64,000 nucleotides of DNA. Origin: Opisthorchis felineus (taxonomy: Eukaryota; Platyhelminthes; Trematoda; Opisthorchiida; Opisthorchiidae). Location: NCBI GenBank assembly GCA_004794785.1, contig SJOL01002185.1, positions 136,475 to 200,474 of the forward strand, in the 5' to 3' direction. This document shows, one piece after another, positions 1 to 11,377 of the stretch. Positions within the stretch are counted from its first letter, which is position 1; each line of letters starts with the position of its first letter. The notes under the pieces were generated by a model that had not been told where the DNA came from, searched no databases, and saw nothing but the letters and a program-made list of their open reading frames with translations. The position numbers and the translations under genes are program-made.

Positions 1-959
1 GAGAAGTCCCTTGACACCCCTGTATTGACGCAGCAATTATATCGCCTATGGCCTCCAGTGCGTAGCTATCTAGCCCTACCTCCACAAATCACCGACGAAC
101 GAAACTGTGGCAGCTATTACCACCATACAAGTACGCCGTTTACGTAGCTAGGTATGATGATGAGTCATGATTCTGATATATCGACAGTCAAATGTTTGAA
201 GACACAGCGACCCACTACATGCAGGGATCGCACCGAACAACCATAAGACAAAACAAAATGAACTGTAGCTTTGTCTCATGCACCACACTGTCACTGGGAG
301 ACAATACTGACGACGTTCCCAGACAAAACTTCTCCATTCACGGATACCTGATGTGCAGGAAGTACAAAGAAGTCCTTGCAGTCACCTGTACATTTCAAAA
401 AAAGACGAGCTGAAAACACCTCGTGCCATCTAATGGCTTCTGGCACACCAAGAGTAGTGAGTGCATCTAGCGCTGTCAAGAATAGACTGCACCTTACCGT
501 GATCCGACGGTTTGTGCGCCTCCGTAACCCATTGAGCTTTACAAGGGGTGTCCGTTCAACACTCACAGTCTCTCTGATACCGGGTTGGTCAGTGGTTTGA
601 GGTGTCCTAGCCCTCTAGGTTGATGTTTGGAACGCGTTGCGAATTGTTCTGTAAAACTGGAAATGCACTCACTGCACTTACTGCCAAACACCACTGCCTT
701 GCAGTCCGGCTTTCGAGCAAAACGCTTTGGCCGAGGACCCCAATGGTCTCCCTGTCTAGGTTGGGGCGCACTGGCAGTATCCAGCTATGAATTACACAGC
801 TACAATCTCATGCCACATCACCCGTCGCGTGGTGCCATCAGCCTCACTTGTTGCACACAGCATTCCGGGTACGCGAAAAACAGGCTACTGATGACGCTTC
901 CTTTTTATTTTACATGTTTCTACCCTCTCTCTTCACCCTATTAATAACTCACTCCTTGT
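1..959. other. No recognised gene
   Basis: I see no domain or repeat that I can name here. Open stretches exist on both strands (for example about 90 codons on the minus strand at 291-566), but they lack recognisable motifs. The p66 gene to the right runs toward this end on the minus strand, so this may be intron. I looked for the p66 GATA-type zinc finger (two CxxC knuckles) and did not find it. Confidence 0.4.
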
Positions 960-1005
960 AGGCTCAGCAGTTAGGACTGATGACTCCGTTCGTCCTGAAT
1001 CGGTT

Positions 1006-2110
1006 TTGAAAGCAACATCTGCGCGTCATCAAGTGCTAGCATCCTCAAGCAGCTCGAAATCAATCTTCAAAACTCCGAGGCAAGTCTATCTAACTCAAAT
1101 CGACCACACCGCCATCAGTTGCCGATGGCGCGGATCAATAAACGACTGCCGCTCGTTTTGGAACACATTTGTGGATACCGACCACGCGCTCGTCCGAAGT
1201 CGCTTTTCCCTTCGTTCTCCTGGGCGGCATAAGGTGCTGACAAATCGCTTAGCAACGGAGAGACTGGCAAATCCGGAATCAGAGTCGTCTCCTGTACTAT
1301 ATTCCAACTGCTTCACCGTCGAATGTCGATTCGTACTGGAACGAGATCACCGGGGATTTTACCTGTGATCCGGTGCTACCAGGTCTACTGTATATCACAC
1401 GGATACGTGGTAATGCTCAAGTCTCGGAGAAGTGTCCCCGCCGGTCCCGAACATAACTCAGTCTGAAGAATCATCAGACGCCAAGTCGAACCTATCTTGC
1501 ACGCCGACCGTGAATGCTGGTGAACACGGAAGGCTAAGTGAATGGAATAGGTCTAGAATGCCGGGAAACACAAGAGATTATTTCAGCTGATCCGTGCAGC
1601 TGGTCCCTAGAAATCGTCTGTGATCAAAACCAGCAGGGATCAGAGTGATGCGACCATCTTGAATAAAGCAGCACGCCACGACGGTTGGGCTGGCCACTTT
1701 GAATGACCTGATGCCACTCAGTTGGGTACTGGAAGTGAAGTAGAACCCTGGTCGATGAACTGGAACCTACTAAGACCTCGAAGGCCTATGACTCGAGATG
1801 TTCTCCCAAACAACACCAATCTCCGAATCCGGATGAACCCTCAATCGCATTTTTCAAGAATGCTGATGAAGTCCTCAGTCACTAATTATCTGATTCATTG
1901 GTCTGGGAAAAGCAGGCTGTCCAAGACAACTGGGCAGAATCGATGAGTGTCCATTTTATAAAACCGGTCCGTGGTGAGCATGGTAATCACAGAAGGATCA
2001 GCTGGACCCCGGTCATAACAATACTCTTGGAGTAGTTTCTCGTTCTTCACCCTATGAGGGCTGGTGAAACACGGATTCAAGGATACCTCCGAATGATTGT
2101 GGTGGGTTAG
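1006..2110 (+). mobile_element. Decayed non-LTR retrotransposon (LINE), endonuclease end to early RT
   Basis: Three successive reading frames give pieces of one non-LTR retrotransposon polyprotein. The first, about 1006-1368, ends an APE-type endonuclease: it has 'QIDHTAIS' near 1096 and 'VDTDHALVRSRFSLR' near 1171-1215, where TDH stands for the family's catalytic SDH motif. The second, about 1570-1798, has 'WAGHFE' and 'GSEVEPW', the linker before RT in fluke RTE/CR1-like elements, with an in-frame TGA at 1704. The third, about 1799-2107, has 'NWAES' and 'GNHRRISWTPVIT', the first RT block. Frameshifts and stops show it is dead. The rest of RT and the 3' end are missing here. Family placement beyond 'RTE/CR1-like' is uncertain. 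Confidence 0.8.
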
Positions 2111-2303
2111 CAATAACTTCCTTCTCCGTCCACGTTTACTCTTTTCTTCACAACAAGGCTCTCAAATAAATCCTAATTGAACGGCACCGAATCATCAATG
2201 CTGAGCACTGAGGTGCTGCCGATGATGACGCATCCAGGGCAGTGAAGTTAACAACAGTAAACTAATATTTCTGGGAATGGACATAACGACAAATCAGACT
2301 CAC
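2111..2303 (-). other. Start of p66 intron after the pre-GATA-finger exon
   Basis: The minus strand leaves the p66 exon with a canonical CAG|GTGAGT donor at 2303. The following exon, expected to encode the GATA-type finger, was not found in 1-2303. The LINE relic at 1006-2110 therefore probably sits inside this intron. That is inference, because the downstream exon is unseen. Confidence 0.5.
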
Positions 2304-3217
2304 CTGCAAGGCACTAACTGTCTCTTCTAAACCGAGGAGTGCGGTGAATTCGTTAGTCAGTGTACTAGGAACAAATGCGACCTCCGATAAACCTGTTCCA
2401 CTGGGTGGCCTCGGCAGAGTGACCTTATCCAACGCTCTACCGAGATGCTTCTGCAGTGTCGTCTTTTTTCCACTGTATTGTTGTTCTAGTGTCTGCAGAG
2501 CCATCGCCTTCGTAACTTTTGGGAGTGATGAACTTGGTGTCGTACCATTGGTGCCTGACGACGCGGTGGTCGATGGAGCTTAAAGAGATGTTTCATAAAA
2601 TTACCAACTTACTTTGTGGGGTGCGACTCGCGTGATTGACAACAGGGACGCGAGTGGGATTGGCAGCAGCAGGACGGCCTACAGGTTATAGATATGCGTT
2701 ACAAGAGAATCAGAACCTTACTCTGATTAGTGGATGGTGCACTCTTGGAAATATGTGGTGGTGCTCCAGATGCCTTGTTGCCTTTCAGGGGCAGCGAGTT
2801 TGAACGCTGATTAGCCCTCAGTTGTTGCAGCAACAGAAGGGTGCTTTCTTCATTACGCAGTTCGTTCTCAAGCCTTCTCAGGAGAGCTTTGGATTTCAAG
2901 GCTAAGTCAGAGTTCGGAGCATTTTCTTTTTCCATTTCTTCACACAGGGCATCCAACATAGCCTCATCTTCATCTTCGCTTAGTAAGATCACATCGTCCT
3001 CACCCTGTGTGGAACTATAGGTTGAAAACACAAGATACCTTCAAACTGTTACTAGTTGTTGTTCCAGCAGCAATGGATGGCTTCCGACTGAGGTCAAGGA
3101 CAGTCTCGTCAACAAATGACCTAGGGAATAACAATCCTACTTTGGCGATATGAAAATCGTACCTTTTTGCGGGAGGTTCAAGTTGCTTCGAAGATATGAC
3201 CTCAGCCTTCCGTTTTT
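2304..3217 (-). CDS. GATAD2/p66-like NuRD subunit, internal exons (partial)
   Basis: p66 (GATAD2) is a nuclear subunit of the NuRD deacetylase-remodelling complex that binds MBD2/3 through a coiled coil. Minus-strand exons are 3217-3039, 3004-2722 and 2578-2304, with consistent phases and GT-AG borders (donors GTATCT, GTAAGG, GTGAGT). Exon 1 has 'LDLSRKP', like 'VDMSARR' of vertebrate GATAD2A. Exon 2 has 'VILLSEDE' then the CR1 coiled-coil helix 'LENELRNEESTLLLLQQL'. Exon 3 has 'TNEFTALLGLEETVSAL', matching the segment just before the GATA finger. The intron 3038-3005 is only 34 nt. A second possible 42-nt intron lies at 3162-3121 and keeps the frame either way. The N-terminus and the C-terminal GATA finger exon are not in view. 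The order and spacing of the three conserved blocks make the assignment firm. Confidence 0.85.
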
Positions 3218-3407
3218 CTATCAAAAAGAAGGTGGATGAGACAAACAACCAATCGGCGTACCAGAAGCCAGCAACATGACCACACGATTTAAAACTCCGC
3301 GGCGTTCGTCACTAGCCGTTTAAAACAAAAGCCAGCAGTTTCATTTGTTCCACGGATCCGAATGTGTTTGTGATCCTAGCCTGAACTTTACTTAATTGTC
3401 ATTCTAG

Positions 3408-3693
3408 ATAAAGGGACGTCCAAAATACCGTATGAGGAGGCTCGAATCAAGGGAAATTTTCTGTCACCCGGAGCTGGCGTACGGCTTCACCAAAAAGGTG
3501 AAGAGACCATAACTATTATAGTGGATTCCGAAATCCTAGCGGCTGCCGAGTTACCAGAGATGGATTTCCCGTTTTGTGTGCCACGGTTGAAACTCCCGAA
3601 GGCTGTTTACTTTCGCGCGCGGTACGAATCTTTTACGATGTTGAGTTCATCTGATTGCCTATCGGAATGCATGGCGTCGGTACATAGCGACTG
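3408..3693 (+). CDS. Possible unidentified exon
   Basis: A 94-codon open stretch has no stop and lies between a good acceptor (pyrimidine-rich run ending TTCTAG at 3407) and a possible donor (G|GTGAAT at 3694; alternative GTACAT at 3680). The translation looks protein-like, for example 'GEETITIIVDSEILAAAELP', but matches no family I can name. It has no ATG near the start, so it would be internal. Another open stretch with an acceptor (CTGATTAACAG, about 3885-4069) follows, but its phase does not fit directly. It lies on the opposite strand to p66. It could be chance or an old pseudogene. Confidence 0.25.
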
Positions 3694-4181
3694 GTGAATA
3701 ACCAAGTAACTGATGTAGGTTTTTCGAGAAATTTATCGCGGAGATTAGCAACAATCAAACTAGTGACCCTGTCACCCCGTATACGTCGCGGTATCTGTGT
3801 TGGGACGGTTCGGGTACACTAAAAGCAATGAAGTTAAGGAGGATATATATTCACTTATATCTTATGCTGATTAACAGTTTCAAAATTCCACTTCGGTTAT
3901 GACCCTAGTCATCGCAAAGTTGAGCTTGTTCGTCAGCCTTACACGAGAGCCAGAGGATTGACGCCTCATGTAGCAGACACGATTCGAGTGCCCGTGTGTA
4001 CCTTATCTGTACCGAAACCAAACAAGTGCGCTTACGGCAACCAAGCAGCACTCGGAAGGTTTGGCAGGTTCTGACAAGTGGTTGTCGTCGCAGCTCCTGC
4101 TCTAATGCGAGATGGCTCCAGCAACCTACTGATTTTAGAAATGCAATCCTGCTTTTATTTGAATTTAGGATCACGCCTTAG

Positions 4182-6972
4182 TTTTTATAACAAGTTCGGC
4201 AAACTTGCTCCGGATTGAGGATAATGATTCCGACAGGTTTTCTAGTGCAAAGGTATGTAGACAAGAATTTTATTGGTGCACCGTAAAATGCCACGTTTTC
4301 GAACAAACTCTATTTCGGGTGACTTAGTCCTGAGATTTTTGTACGTCATTAAAGATGGTCTTCATGAATACGCAATGTATTCAGTAGTTGTAACTAATCT
4401 AAGGGAAGATATGCCTTACGAACCCCTACATTCAAGATATGCCAGCCAGTCTCCTTTTTTTGCCTTTCGCTTTGAATCCCAATCCGCCCTGCAGAATACT
4501 GGTGGTGCCGATGGAGATTAGGTCTAAGCATCTCCCGTTAGACATATAACGTCACCATGCTGTTCTATCACACTGGCCATATATAGTCCATCATTTATAT
4601 TATTGTGTACATACACCTACAGCTCACTGTTCAGCTCCGAGTTTACCTTTCCAAGAGGCTCACCAAACCTACTCGAGTGGTCGGCGCAAAAACTCAGTCC
4701 ATAGGACATCGTTCTTTAGCTTATTCATGCAGTTAGTTTATTATTAACTCTTCCTTGTAATAACTATCTTTGTACATGTTGTTCACCCAGATTCGATAGT
4801 CGAGTCCAGAAGAGGCTACCCCTCTTTCACACAGTTCCTAGTGTCTGAGTACTGGAGAACCGTTTACTCGTCATATACCGTGTTTTCAGGTTCAGTGAAA
4901 CGCGCGTAGCCCGCCTGTCCATCTGTGGTAAATATGTGACTAAGCAAAAAAACTCGGACATGGCGTTTTCGAGGCTTTCAATTCATGGATTAAAGCTTCA
5001 CAGTTTTCCGGGGATCTATCTTCCTTCAGGGGATTTGCTTATGCAAAATAGGTAGCATGTATGCTGGAGGCTCTACAGTATAATAGCTACCAAGAATATT
5101 TCACAGGTTATCCAACCTATGGATCTGTATTCGGATGAGACGCCCACTCTGAATAGGCTATCAGTCTGAATAAGCTAAAGGATAGCATAACAGATGAACT
5201 ACTGAACTATGGCAACTAAAATTACACGAAGCATAATTGCTTCATCCCTACCAATATTCACCCTTCTTTGTAACCTCTGGTCATTGTAAGGTTCACTGTT
5301 TAGTTAGTATCTGAGTAGCTGACCCTCTGTAAACCCTGAGAAATTCTTCTCTCATTAAAGGATGAAGAATACGTCTAACAAGGAAAACTGGGGCCAATTT
5401 GGGTGCGGATGCAACTGCATTACTCATTGCCAGCTACATTGACATGAGTTCCCCAAAATGGTGGCTGAGGTAGCTTTGATTTCGAATTATTCTCTGGGTT
5501 ATGTGGAATGTATTCATTTAGAAACAAGTTCCTATGATAGAATTATCATTAGGAGTGTAAGAAAAACTCCGCTCAAACGCGCTGTAATATGAGGATTAAA
5601 AATGACATCTTTAAGGAGAAGCCGGTCTGCTGGAGTATCCATATTAGCATTTTCCAACAATCGGGGTTCATTGTTTGACCCCTCTCTTTTTCGGAGACAG
5701 ACCAAGTACCCATTTTATTGTCCCAGTTTAAAATGTCAATACTAAGTCAACATCTGGTTAATTGTAGTGCGGGCCCGCAAGCGGGAATCTGATCCGAAGA
5801 AGGCATTGCGACTTGTTCGGCCGTCATAAAATACAGGGAACCTTCAGACGATCAACTTCGGGGCGTATCGACTTATTGTCTCCCTATTTGGTCACCAATA
5901 TTATATAAACGAATTCACCACTCCAAAAGTTTCCTTAGACAAAACACGAACGGTCACTCCGCTCTCTTAAGCATCGTTTCTCTAAAATTGTCAGAGCTCA
6001 AAGTTCGGGATCCCGATTGCGTTATTAAATCATCTGGTTACTTGCGAGTAGTATAGATTTCATACATTTCTTAGAATTGTGAGAGCTGTTATGAGGTACC
6101 CATAGGTCGCCGAATTCATACTGCATATGAAGGCCACTCTCGATAAAATCTTCACTACTTGACCCTAGAAAGTTCCCGAAAAAGACACCAGTATGCGCAG
6201 TATCCCACGAATGAACCTATCCTGTTCTAATGAAGGTTTTCATTTTTATGGTAGATGGTTTAATACTGTCGAAAGGATAACCCGGAAAACATCACTCACA
6301 GCTGCATCGCCCAAGATGGTGAAGTAACTTAGTCTTACAGGTCAAACAGGGCATTCAACGCCAGGGGTGCAGCATTTGCATCATTAGCACACATATGCGA
6401 GTCATACAATACGAAATGTCCGCTTACAGCCAAGTAACCCCAAATTTTAGGGTGACTCTGTAATGCCTGTGCATCTGGACTTAGGCCTGCGCAAAGTGGA
6501 TAGCCCTATTCAAATCGTGTCACCACCTCGAACCTCATGGGATAGGTGGTGTAGTTTACCATCTACAGAATTATGTCTGTTTTCAGCAAGAGCTCCGTCC
6601 TGTACATGAGACCAGTCTATACTGGAAAGCCGAGGAGCACTGTACAGCTATCATCCTTACTGAAAATCCTCAGCGCACCTAATGAAACGTACAGAGTTCC
6701 GAATCCGCTATCCGCCGGTTAACATTTCGCGACCACGGGTGGCTGATTACAATTGTGATTAACTCCTACTTAGAATATAGAGCCATTCATCCTCCACTCA
6801 CGAAAATCACTTCACTTGACTGGCTCCCCGAGTGATGACTTTGCAGATGGAAGGTTTAATCTACGTGTGAATTGCTCTTTCTTCTAAGTTAATAATAGTT
6901 TGTTCGTAATGTGAGGAGAGGTGGAAAATTTTAATCGGACTTCGCCACAAGCGGTTGATCAGCAATGTTTTG
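4182..6972. other. No recognised gene
   Basis: After a short run at 4273-4521, neither strand has an open frame above about 60 codons up to 7.0 kb. One short dispersed motif at 6623-6668 (around GAGCACTGTACAGCT) recurs at 33989-34034 and is probably an old repeat remnant. Nothing else is supported. Confidence 0.45.
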
Positions 6973-7045
6973 ACTGCTCGTGGCTGAACGGTTAAGTATT
7001 CAGACGACTAACTGGGTGCTTGCTGGTTCGAAACTTCCTGGACTT
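6973..7045 (+). repeat. tRNA-like SINE head
   Basis: A box-A-like TGGCTGAACGG at 6981 is followed by a box-B-like GGTTCGAAACT at 7025, with the spacing of a tRNA with a longer variable arm. The arms no longer pair as a working tRNA, so a SINE or tRNA pseudogene fits better than a functional gene. The 64-codon open stretch that follows (7020-7214) is not recognised. Confidence 0.5.
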
Positions 7046-7299
7046 TAGTGAGATGATTAATCCCAATAAGGATGATACAGTGCTTCTCGGCTTCTCAGCA
7101 CAGAATGGCTTCACTTACTGGACGAAATCTCTTGAAATTACCGGATCTCTTTCCGCTAAGAGCATACTTACAATAGTGGACAACCAAAGGACATCCCATT
7201 ACCAAATAGCCTAGGACGATACAATTTGCGCACCCAGGTTATACTAGTCACCATAAACAATAAAGTTGAATTTCATGCGTTCTAAAAAAACCGTTCAGT

Positions 7300-7474
7300 T
7301 GTAGCACCCTTTCGGGGCCTAGCTGCCATGCCACCAGAAGGAAGTACGAGGGCTGGGATACTGTCAGGTTCCCCGAGCCTAGACAGGGGTAGTCGAGAGG
7401 CAGAGGCCGGGCTCGAACCAAGAAGCTTCCGGTCAGTAGATTCGCGCTCTAACCACTTGAGCCATCTCGCCCCT
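7300..7474 (-). repeat. tRNA-derived SINE, copy 1
   Basis: On the minus strand a box A (TGGCTCAAGTGG, 7464-7453) and box B (GGTTCGAGCCC, 7419-7409) form a clear tRNA-like Pol III head of about 74 nt. It is followed by a body containing CTGACAGTATCCCAGC. The same head-plus-body order recurs at 8610-8780, and the head in diverged form at 11060-11190. Apparent open reading frames crossing it are incidental. Confidence 0.75.
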
Positions 7475-8609
7475 TATTCGTTCTAAGGCAGTTGAGGCAC
7501 CAACGAACACGAAAACATAGGCGAGAATCACGTGAACTCCATCCAGGCCACCCGGACTTTCCATTGAACGACGGGTGTACACACACACTCTCACACAAGC
7601 CGGTGTGAACCACCAACGACCACTGTTGTTGAGTCTGTACATGTACACTGCGTGTAAACCGGAAGTGCTTTGGAGAAGTGGAATACCAGTCCATAGACCA
7701 AGAATGTGCAAATTATTTAATTTTTTCAAGTGAATTTCAGTGAAATCACACATCACCCCAGAAACATGCAAACTGAACAAAAAATGCAAACAGAACAATA
7801 CACACCCTAAAGCTGATAACATTGATTCACGTAAGAGAATCCTTCATCAAGGTATTTTGGGAATCCATATGATCTGTTTATCTTAAGTGTTCAGAGAAAA
7901 ACCACACACTGGTACTGGACCTCTTCAGTCTTCTGGAGAGACACTGCTTTAGATTTATCGCCTTCAACATTCAAACTATTCCGGATAATGCATCCGGAAT
8001 GCGTATATGGTCGAGTCCAAGCGGTTGAGTTCATTATTACTGTATGAAAGTTTCCGATGGGGAACTTTCTGGGGTGTCCGGAAGGTCACATGTTTTATTA
8101 AACGGATTTAAGTCGAACTACACAATACTATCCAGGTAGGTAGAGACAGTGGCCTAACCTGTGTAAGATTAATTCGCCTTGGGATGCTTATTATTTCCGC
8201 TTGACGGTATAGGTGATCAACGTCAGGCCGGACTGCTATTTACGAGTCATTTCCAAACAGCGAGCCTTCTCAGTGCGCCTATCCCATAACTGTGCTCTAG
8301 TGAGACACTTCTAGTGAGACACTGACACAGTGATTCATCATAGTTCCAACTACAACGTTAATGGACATATTTAACGATGTTCGGAGTCGGATAGTGCAAA
8401 TGGTTGAGGTTATTTCTTCCATCTCCAGATGAGCTAACACCGACAGAAATAAACCAGCAATACATCAACTGCCGCAACCCTCCATACCAAGCACAACAAA
8501 CAGTTGGAGAATGCGTACCGTATACATAAATTGCAGGATCTCTGACAGATTGCAACACCAAACTTTTCTTCGACAATTTAGTCTATCTTGGAAAGAATCG
8601 TTCAGTTCT
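7475..8609. other. No recognised gene
   Basis: Only unrecognised short open stretches are seen. A small direct duplication of CTAGTGAGACACT lies near 8296-8321. The minus-strand open frame at 7433-7822 runs into the SINE head and has no recognisable domain. Confidence 0.45.
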
Positions 8610-8780
8610 AACACTCTTCTGGTGCTCAGCTGCCATGCCATCCGAAGGAAGCACGAGGTCTGAGATACTGTCAGGTTGCCCAAGCCTAGACATGAGCAGT
8701 CGAGATGTCGGGATTGGATTCGAACCACGGACCTTCCGGTTAGTAAGTTCGCAACTTAATCACTGGGATATCTCGAACTT
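8610..8780 (-). repeat. tRNA-derived SINE, copy 2
   Basis: This is the same family as 7300-7474. The body sequence TGCCATGCCA...GGAAG and CTGTCAGGTT...CCTAGACA is shared, and box B (GGTTCGAATCC, 8726-8716 on the minus strand) is intact. Box A has decayed to TATCCCAGTGATT, so Pol III activity is unlikely. Confidence 0.7.
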
Positions 8781-9584
8781 CTATTCGAATAAGCTGGAAA
8801 AGCGCTTGACACTGGCTAATGCTTACATGAAAACGGCAGGGCGTACTAACAGGGTAAAAAAGATGGGATTGAAACCAAAACCGTTTTTGTGTTGCAGGCA
8901 AAATGCCGTATGCAACGAGAAATTCCCCAGGATCCATGAGAGTCCATCACTCCAGTTTGAACTACTTAGTTTTACCAAACTTTCTATTCCGGGAAACAAA
9001 GATGTTGTGCGTATGCGAAATTTACCGGTTGAACAAAAATCCCTTATAGATCACGACAACAGTTACCAATAGATCATAGCCGGTTCTATGTATGAACTTC
9101 GCAAAGTGAGTTAAGCTCCATTCATTTGTTAGTAAGTGAAACGGGAGGAAGAATTTGGCGCACTTCAGCACATAATGAAAGAAGTGGTTTCCAAAAACCT
9201 TAGTACGTGCTAGTTTTCTCAAACAAGTGGTGTTTTCACATTCCAGCTGGTTCTTGTTGGACTGAAAACACTTTGAACAAAGTAACTGTTTTGGACACCG
9301 TGTAAGCATACGTGCGTCCCCAAAAACCTCTAAAAGTAAACAAATCGAACACTTCGTCACCTACATGTAATAGGTCAGCAAATTTCGGTGTTCTAGGCAT
9401 TTCGGGAACTGTGGTTTAATTAACCTCAAACTACCATGACGATTTGTTGAACAAGACTAAATTACAACTGATGACGACTGAATAGAAAACGTGTGGTTAA
9501 TTTGTGTTGTAGTTAGTAGCGCAATGAACTGCCACTAGTTTGCCATCACACTACTTCGGTTAGTCCATAACTTGACAACAAAGC
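8781..9584. other. No recognised gene; weak cysteine-rich open stretch
   Basis: On the minus strand, an open frame from 9360 begins right after a TACATGTAG acceptor and carries five cysteines in the spacing CxxC...C...CxxC, loosely like a RING finger. The zinc-binding histidine is missing and the last cysteine pair is misspaced, so I do not call a gene. Confidence 0.3.
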
Positions 9585-9840
9585 ATGAAAGCCCTTACCA
9601 GTCAACTTAGTCGCGTTGGTAACCGCTCTCTCCCCGGATGGGGACCCCGGGACGAGACGAACCAATGCTCAGTGACCCTAATAGATGTGCCTGTCTTGCA
9701 TCACATCTATCGCCTTCACTACGTAGCTCTCACTTCCTACCATACTGGACAAACAGACCCATTTGTCGTCGCTTCAAACGCATGGCTCCTATTCCCTTAT
9801 CCTTCTTATCATCGTTGAAGGGAACTGTAGAAGCTGAAAC
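9585..9840 (+). mobile_element. LINE C-terminal fragment and 3' tail
   Basis: The frame from 9585 reads 'LTSQLSRVGNRSLPGWGPRD', close to the conserved C-terminal end of fluke RTE/CR1-like polyproteins ('GWGPRD' followed by NQW). Here it reads 'TNQC' and then loses the frame. The next ~150 bases resemble a 3' UTR. It is probably another copy of the element type seen at 1006-2110, reduced to its 3' end. Confidence 0.65.
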
Positions 9841-10562
9841 TACTCCACTTCAGCGTACGGTCTATGAGCTGAAAAACCGAACTGACTCGAACTCACAGCG
9901 TTTTCATTTTATGCTGAATCACTCCCCTTTCTCGAAAAAAATGACCCTGAGCATTTCAGTTGACTTTGCGTGTATTCGCACCACTTACCCGATTACGGTA
10001 AGTGGTTGATGCTGGTGGACTTGGTGATAGAAGGCAGAAAAGTACTACGTTAAAACTGGCATTAAAGCATTTACATCATTCCTGAATGTTTTCTATCTGA
10101 TCTTCGTGGACTAAGTCGAAAGCTGATGTTGATAAGCTGGATATCCACCGAATGCAGCGTGTTTCGATTAACGAAGTAGTGGATTCACCTATGCGTCTAA
10201 TTTGCTCCAGATCGCGGTGCTTGGGCTACCGTGATCCGAAACATCCGGAAAGTCTGCTCACGCGTACACCTGCAAACGCCATCACGACTTAAGTAAGTAA
10301 ATAATTTTGTAAGAAACAGCTCGACACTTTGCAAAAAGTTTCCTAACAAAACAGTGACGGCCCCACTCCGGGATGGCCTCTGTTCAGAGGAATTACAGAG
10401 CTCTTCCATGAAGCGAGCTAGAGTTGATTCTCTTTAGAGTGCAATCTCTTTAGAGATCATTGTATGAAGATGAATGCATACAACCTGTCAGTAAACTGAC
10501 ACTAACTAAGCCATCATTCATTTCACCGGCTGCGTTGTCTTCATCTTGAATTTGACGTGCTT
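9841..10562. other. No recognised gene
   Basis: I see no domain, tRNA or repeat that I can support. The minus-strand open stretch at 10197-10409 is not recognised. Confidence 0.4.
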
Positions 10563-10790
10563 ATTTTTCATGAAGGAAACTACTCACAAGGTTGCTGAAA
10601 ACTCTTCGACCTTGTGAGTAGTTTCCTTCATGAAAAATATACTGCGATATCTTGAATATTGTACCAACTGAAACATGAGGCGGCCTGTGTGCAGCACATT
10701 CAGTTGAAGAACATCATAAACGAGAGACTCACTTAAGTCTCCCGTGAAAACCAAATTGATTTGCAAATGAGTGTATTTGTTGACGTGCTT
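10563..10790 (+). mobile_element. Retrozyme-family copy with perfect terminal hairpin, ribozyme lost
   Basis: A 30-bp left arm (10563-10592) and its exact reverse complement (10609-10638) flank a 16-base loop. The right arm continues into the body of the hammerhead-repeat family: GATATC..., AACTGAAACATGAGGCGGCC at about 10668, then TTTGCAAATGAGTGTATTTG. In intact copies this position between the two ends holds the hammerhead; here it is missing and the ends are joined head to head. A long open frame across it is incidental. Confidence 0.75.
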
Positions 10791-11059
10791 ACGTTCGGTG
10801 AGAATCGCACATGCGAGAAAAATCGTACGTAGTCAACTAATTCTGACAGATTTACTCGCTAAACTCCTAGTGAGCTAATTTCTACAGCCATTAAAGATAA
10901 CCACTAGGCATTCATTTGCATTTCGTAGACGAAGGTACTAGGTTAAATGGGAACGTACACAAACCGGTGAAGCATTTTCAGCCTAAAATCGATAGTCGGC
11001 GGTCTGTTGGCATCTGCAGCGTCGGTGAGTCACGTGCCCCTAGAAGGTATGCTCTTGAG

Positions 11060-11190
11060 CTCCGGATAGCCCAGTGGTTAAGGCGCGACCGGAAGATCCG
11101 TGAATCGAGCCTAAACTCGACATCTCGCCTAAGCCCTTTTCTAAGCATTAGGCACCGGCCGGTACCTCGGCTCTGATGCTTTTTTCGAGT
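11060..11190 (+). repeat. tRNA-derived SINE, copy 3
   Basis: Box A TAGCCCAGTGG at 11067 and box B GAATCGAGCCT at 11102 form a tRNA-like head. It is followed by CTCGACATCTCGCCTAAGCC, a diverged version of the body in the 7.3- and 8.6-kb copies, here on the plus strand. Confidence 0.6.
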
Positions 11191-11377
11191 AACATGGCAA
11201 CTAGGCGCCGAAAGGGTTTTACAGCTGAGCGAAACGTAATTTTACAAAAGAAAATCTATCGCGAAATTTCGCGGCCATTCACATCATTCAACAGCAGATT
11301 GCCTGCATCCAGTTGCATGATTTCGGGTCGGTATAAGCAGTATGCGCAATACAACAATATTTACGCCAGTAACTTAC

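Noticed and set aside
960..1010. Possible hammerhead core at CTGATGACTCC
   Set aside because: No CGAAA motif at the right distance and no pairable stem I; the region is the start of the LINE relic.
1..2303. GATA-type zinc finger exon of p66
   Set aside because: Searched for two CxxC pairs on the minus strand; only a CxxxC near 390 was seen, with wrong spacing and no second pair.
7433..7822. 129-codon minus-strand ORF with a hydrophobic start
   Set aside because: It runs into the tRNA-like head of a SINE and has no recognisable domain.
9022..9360. RING-finger exon on the minus strand (CxxC...C...CxxC)
   Set aside because: The zinc-binding histidine is absent, the final cysteine pair is misspaced, and no donor or neighbouring exon supports it.
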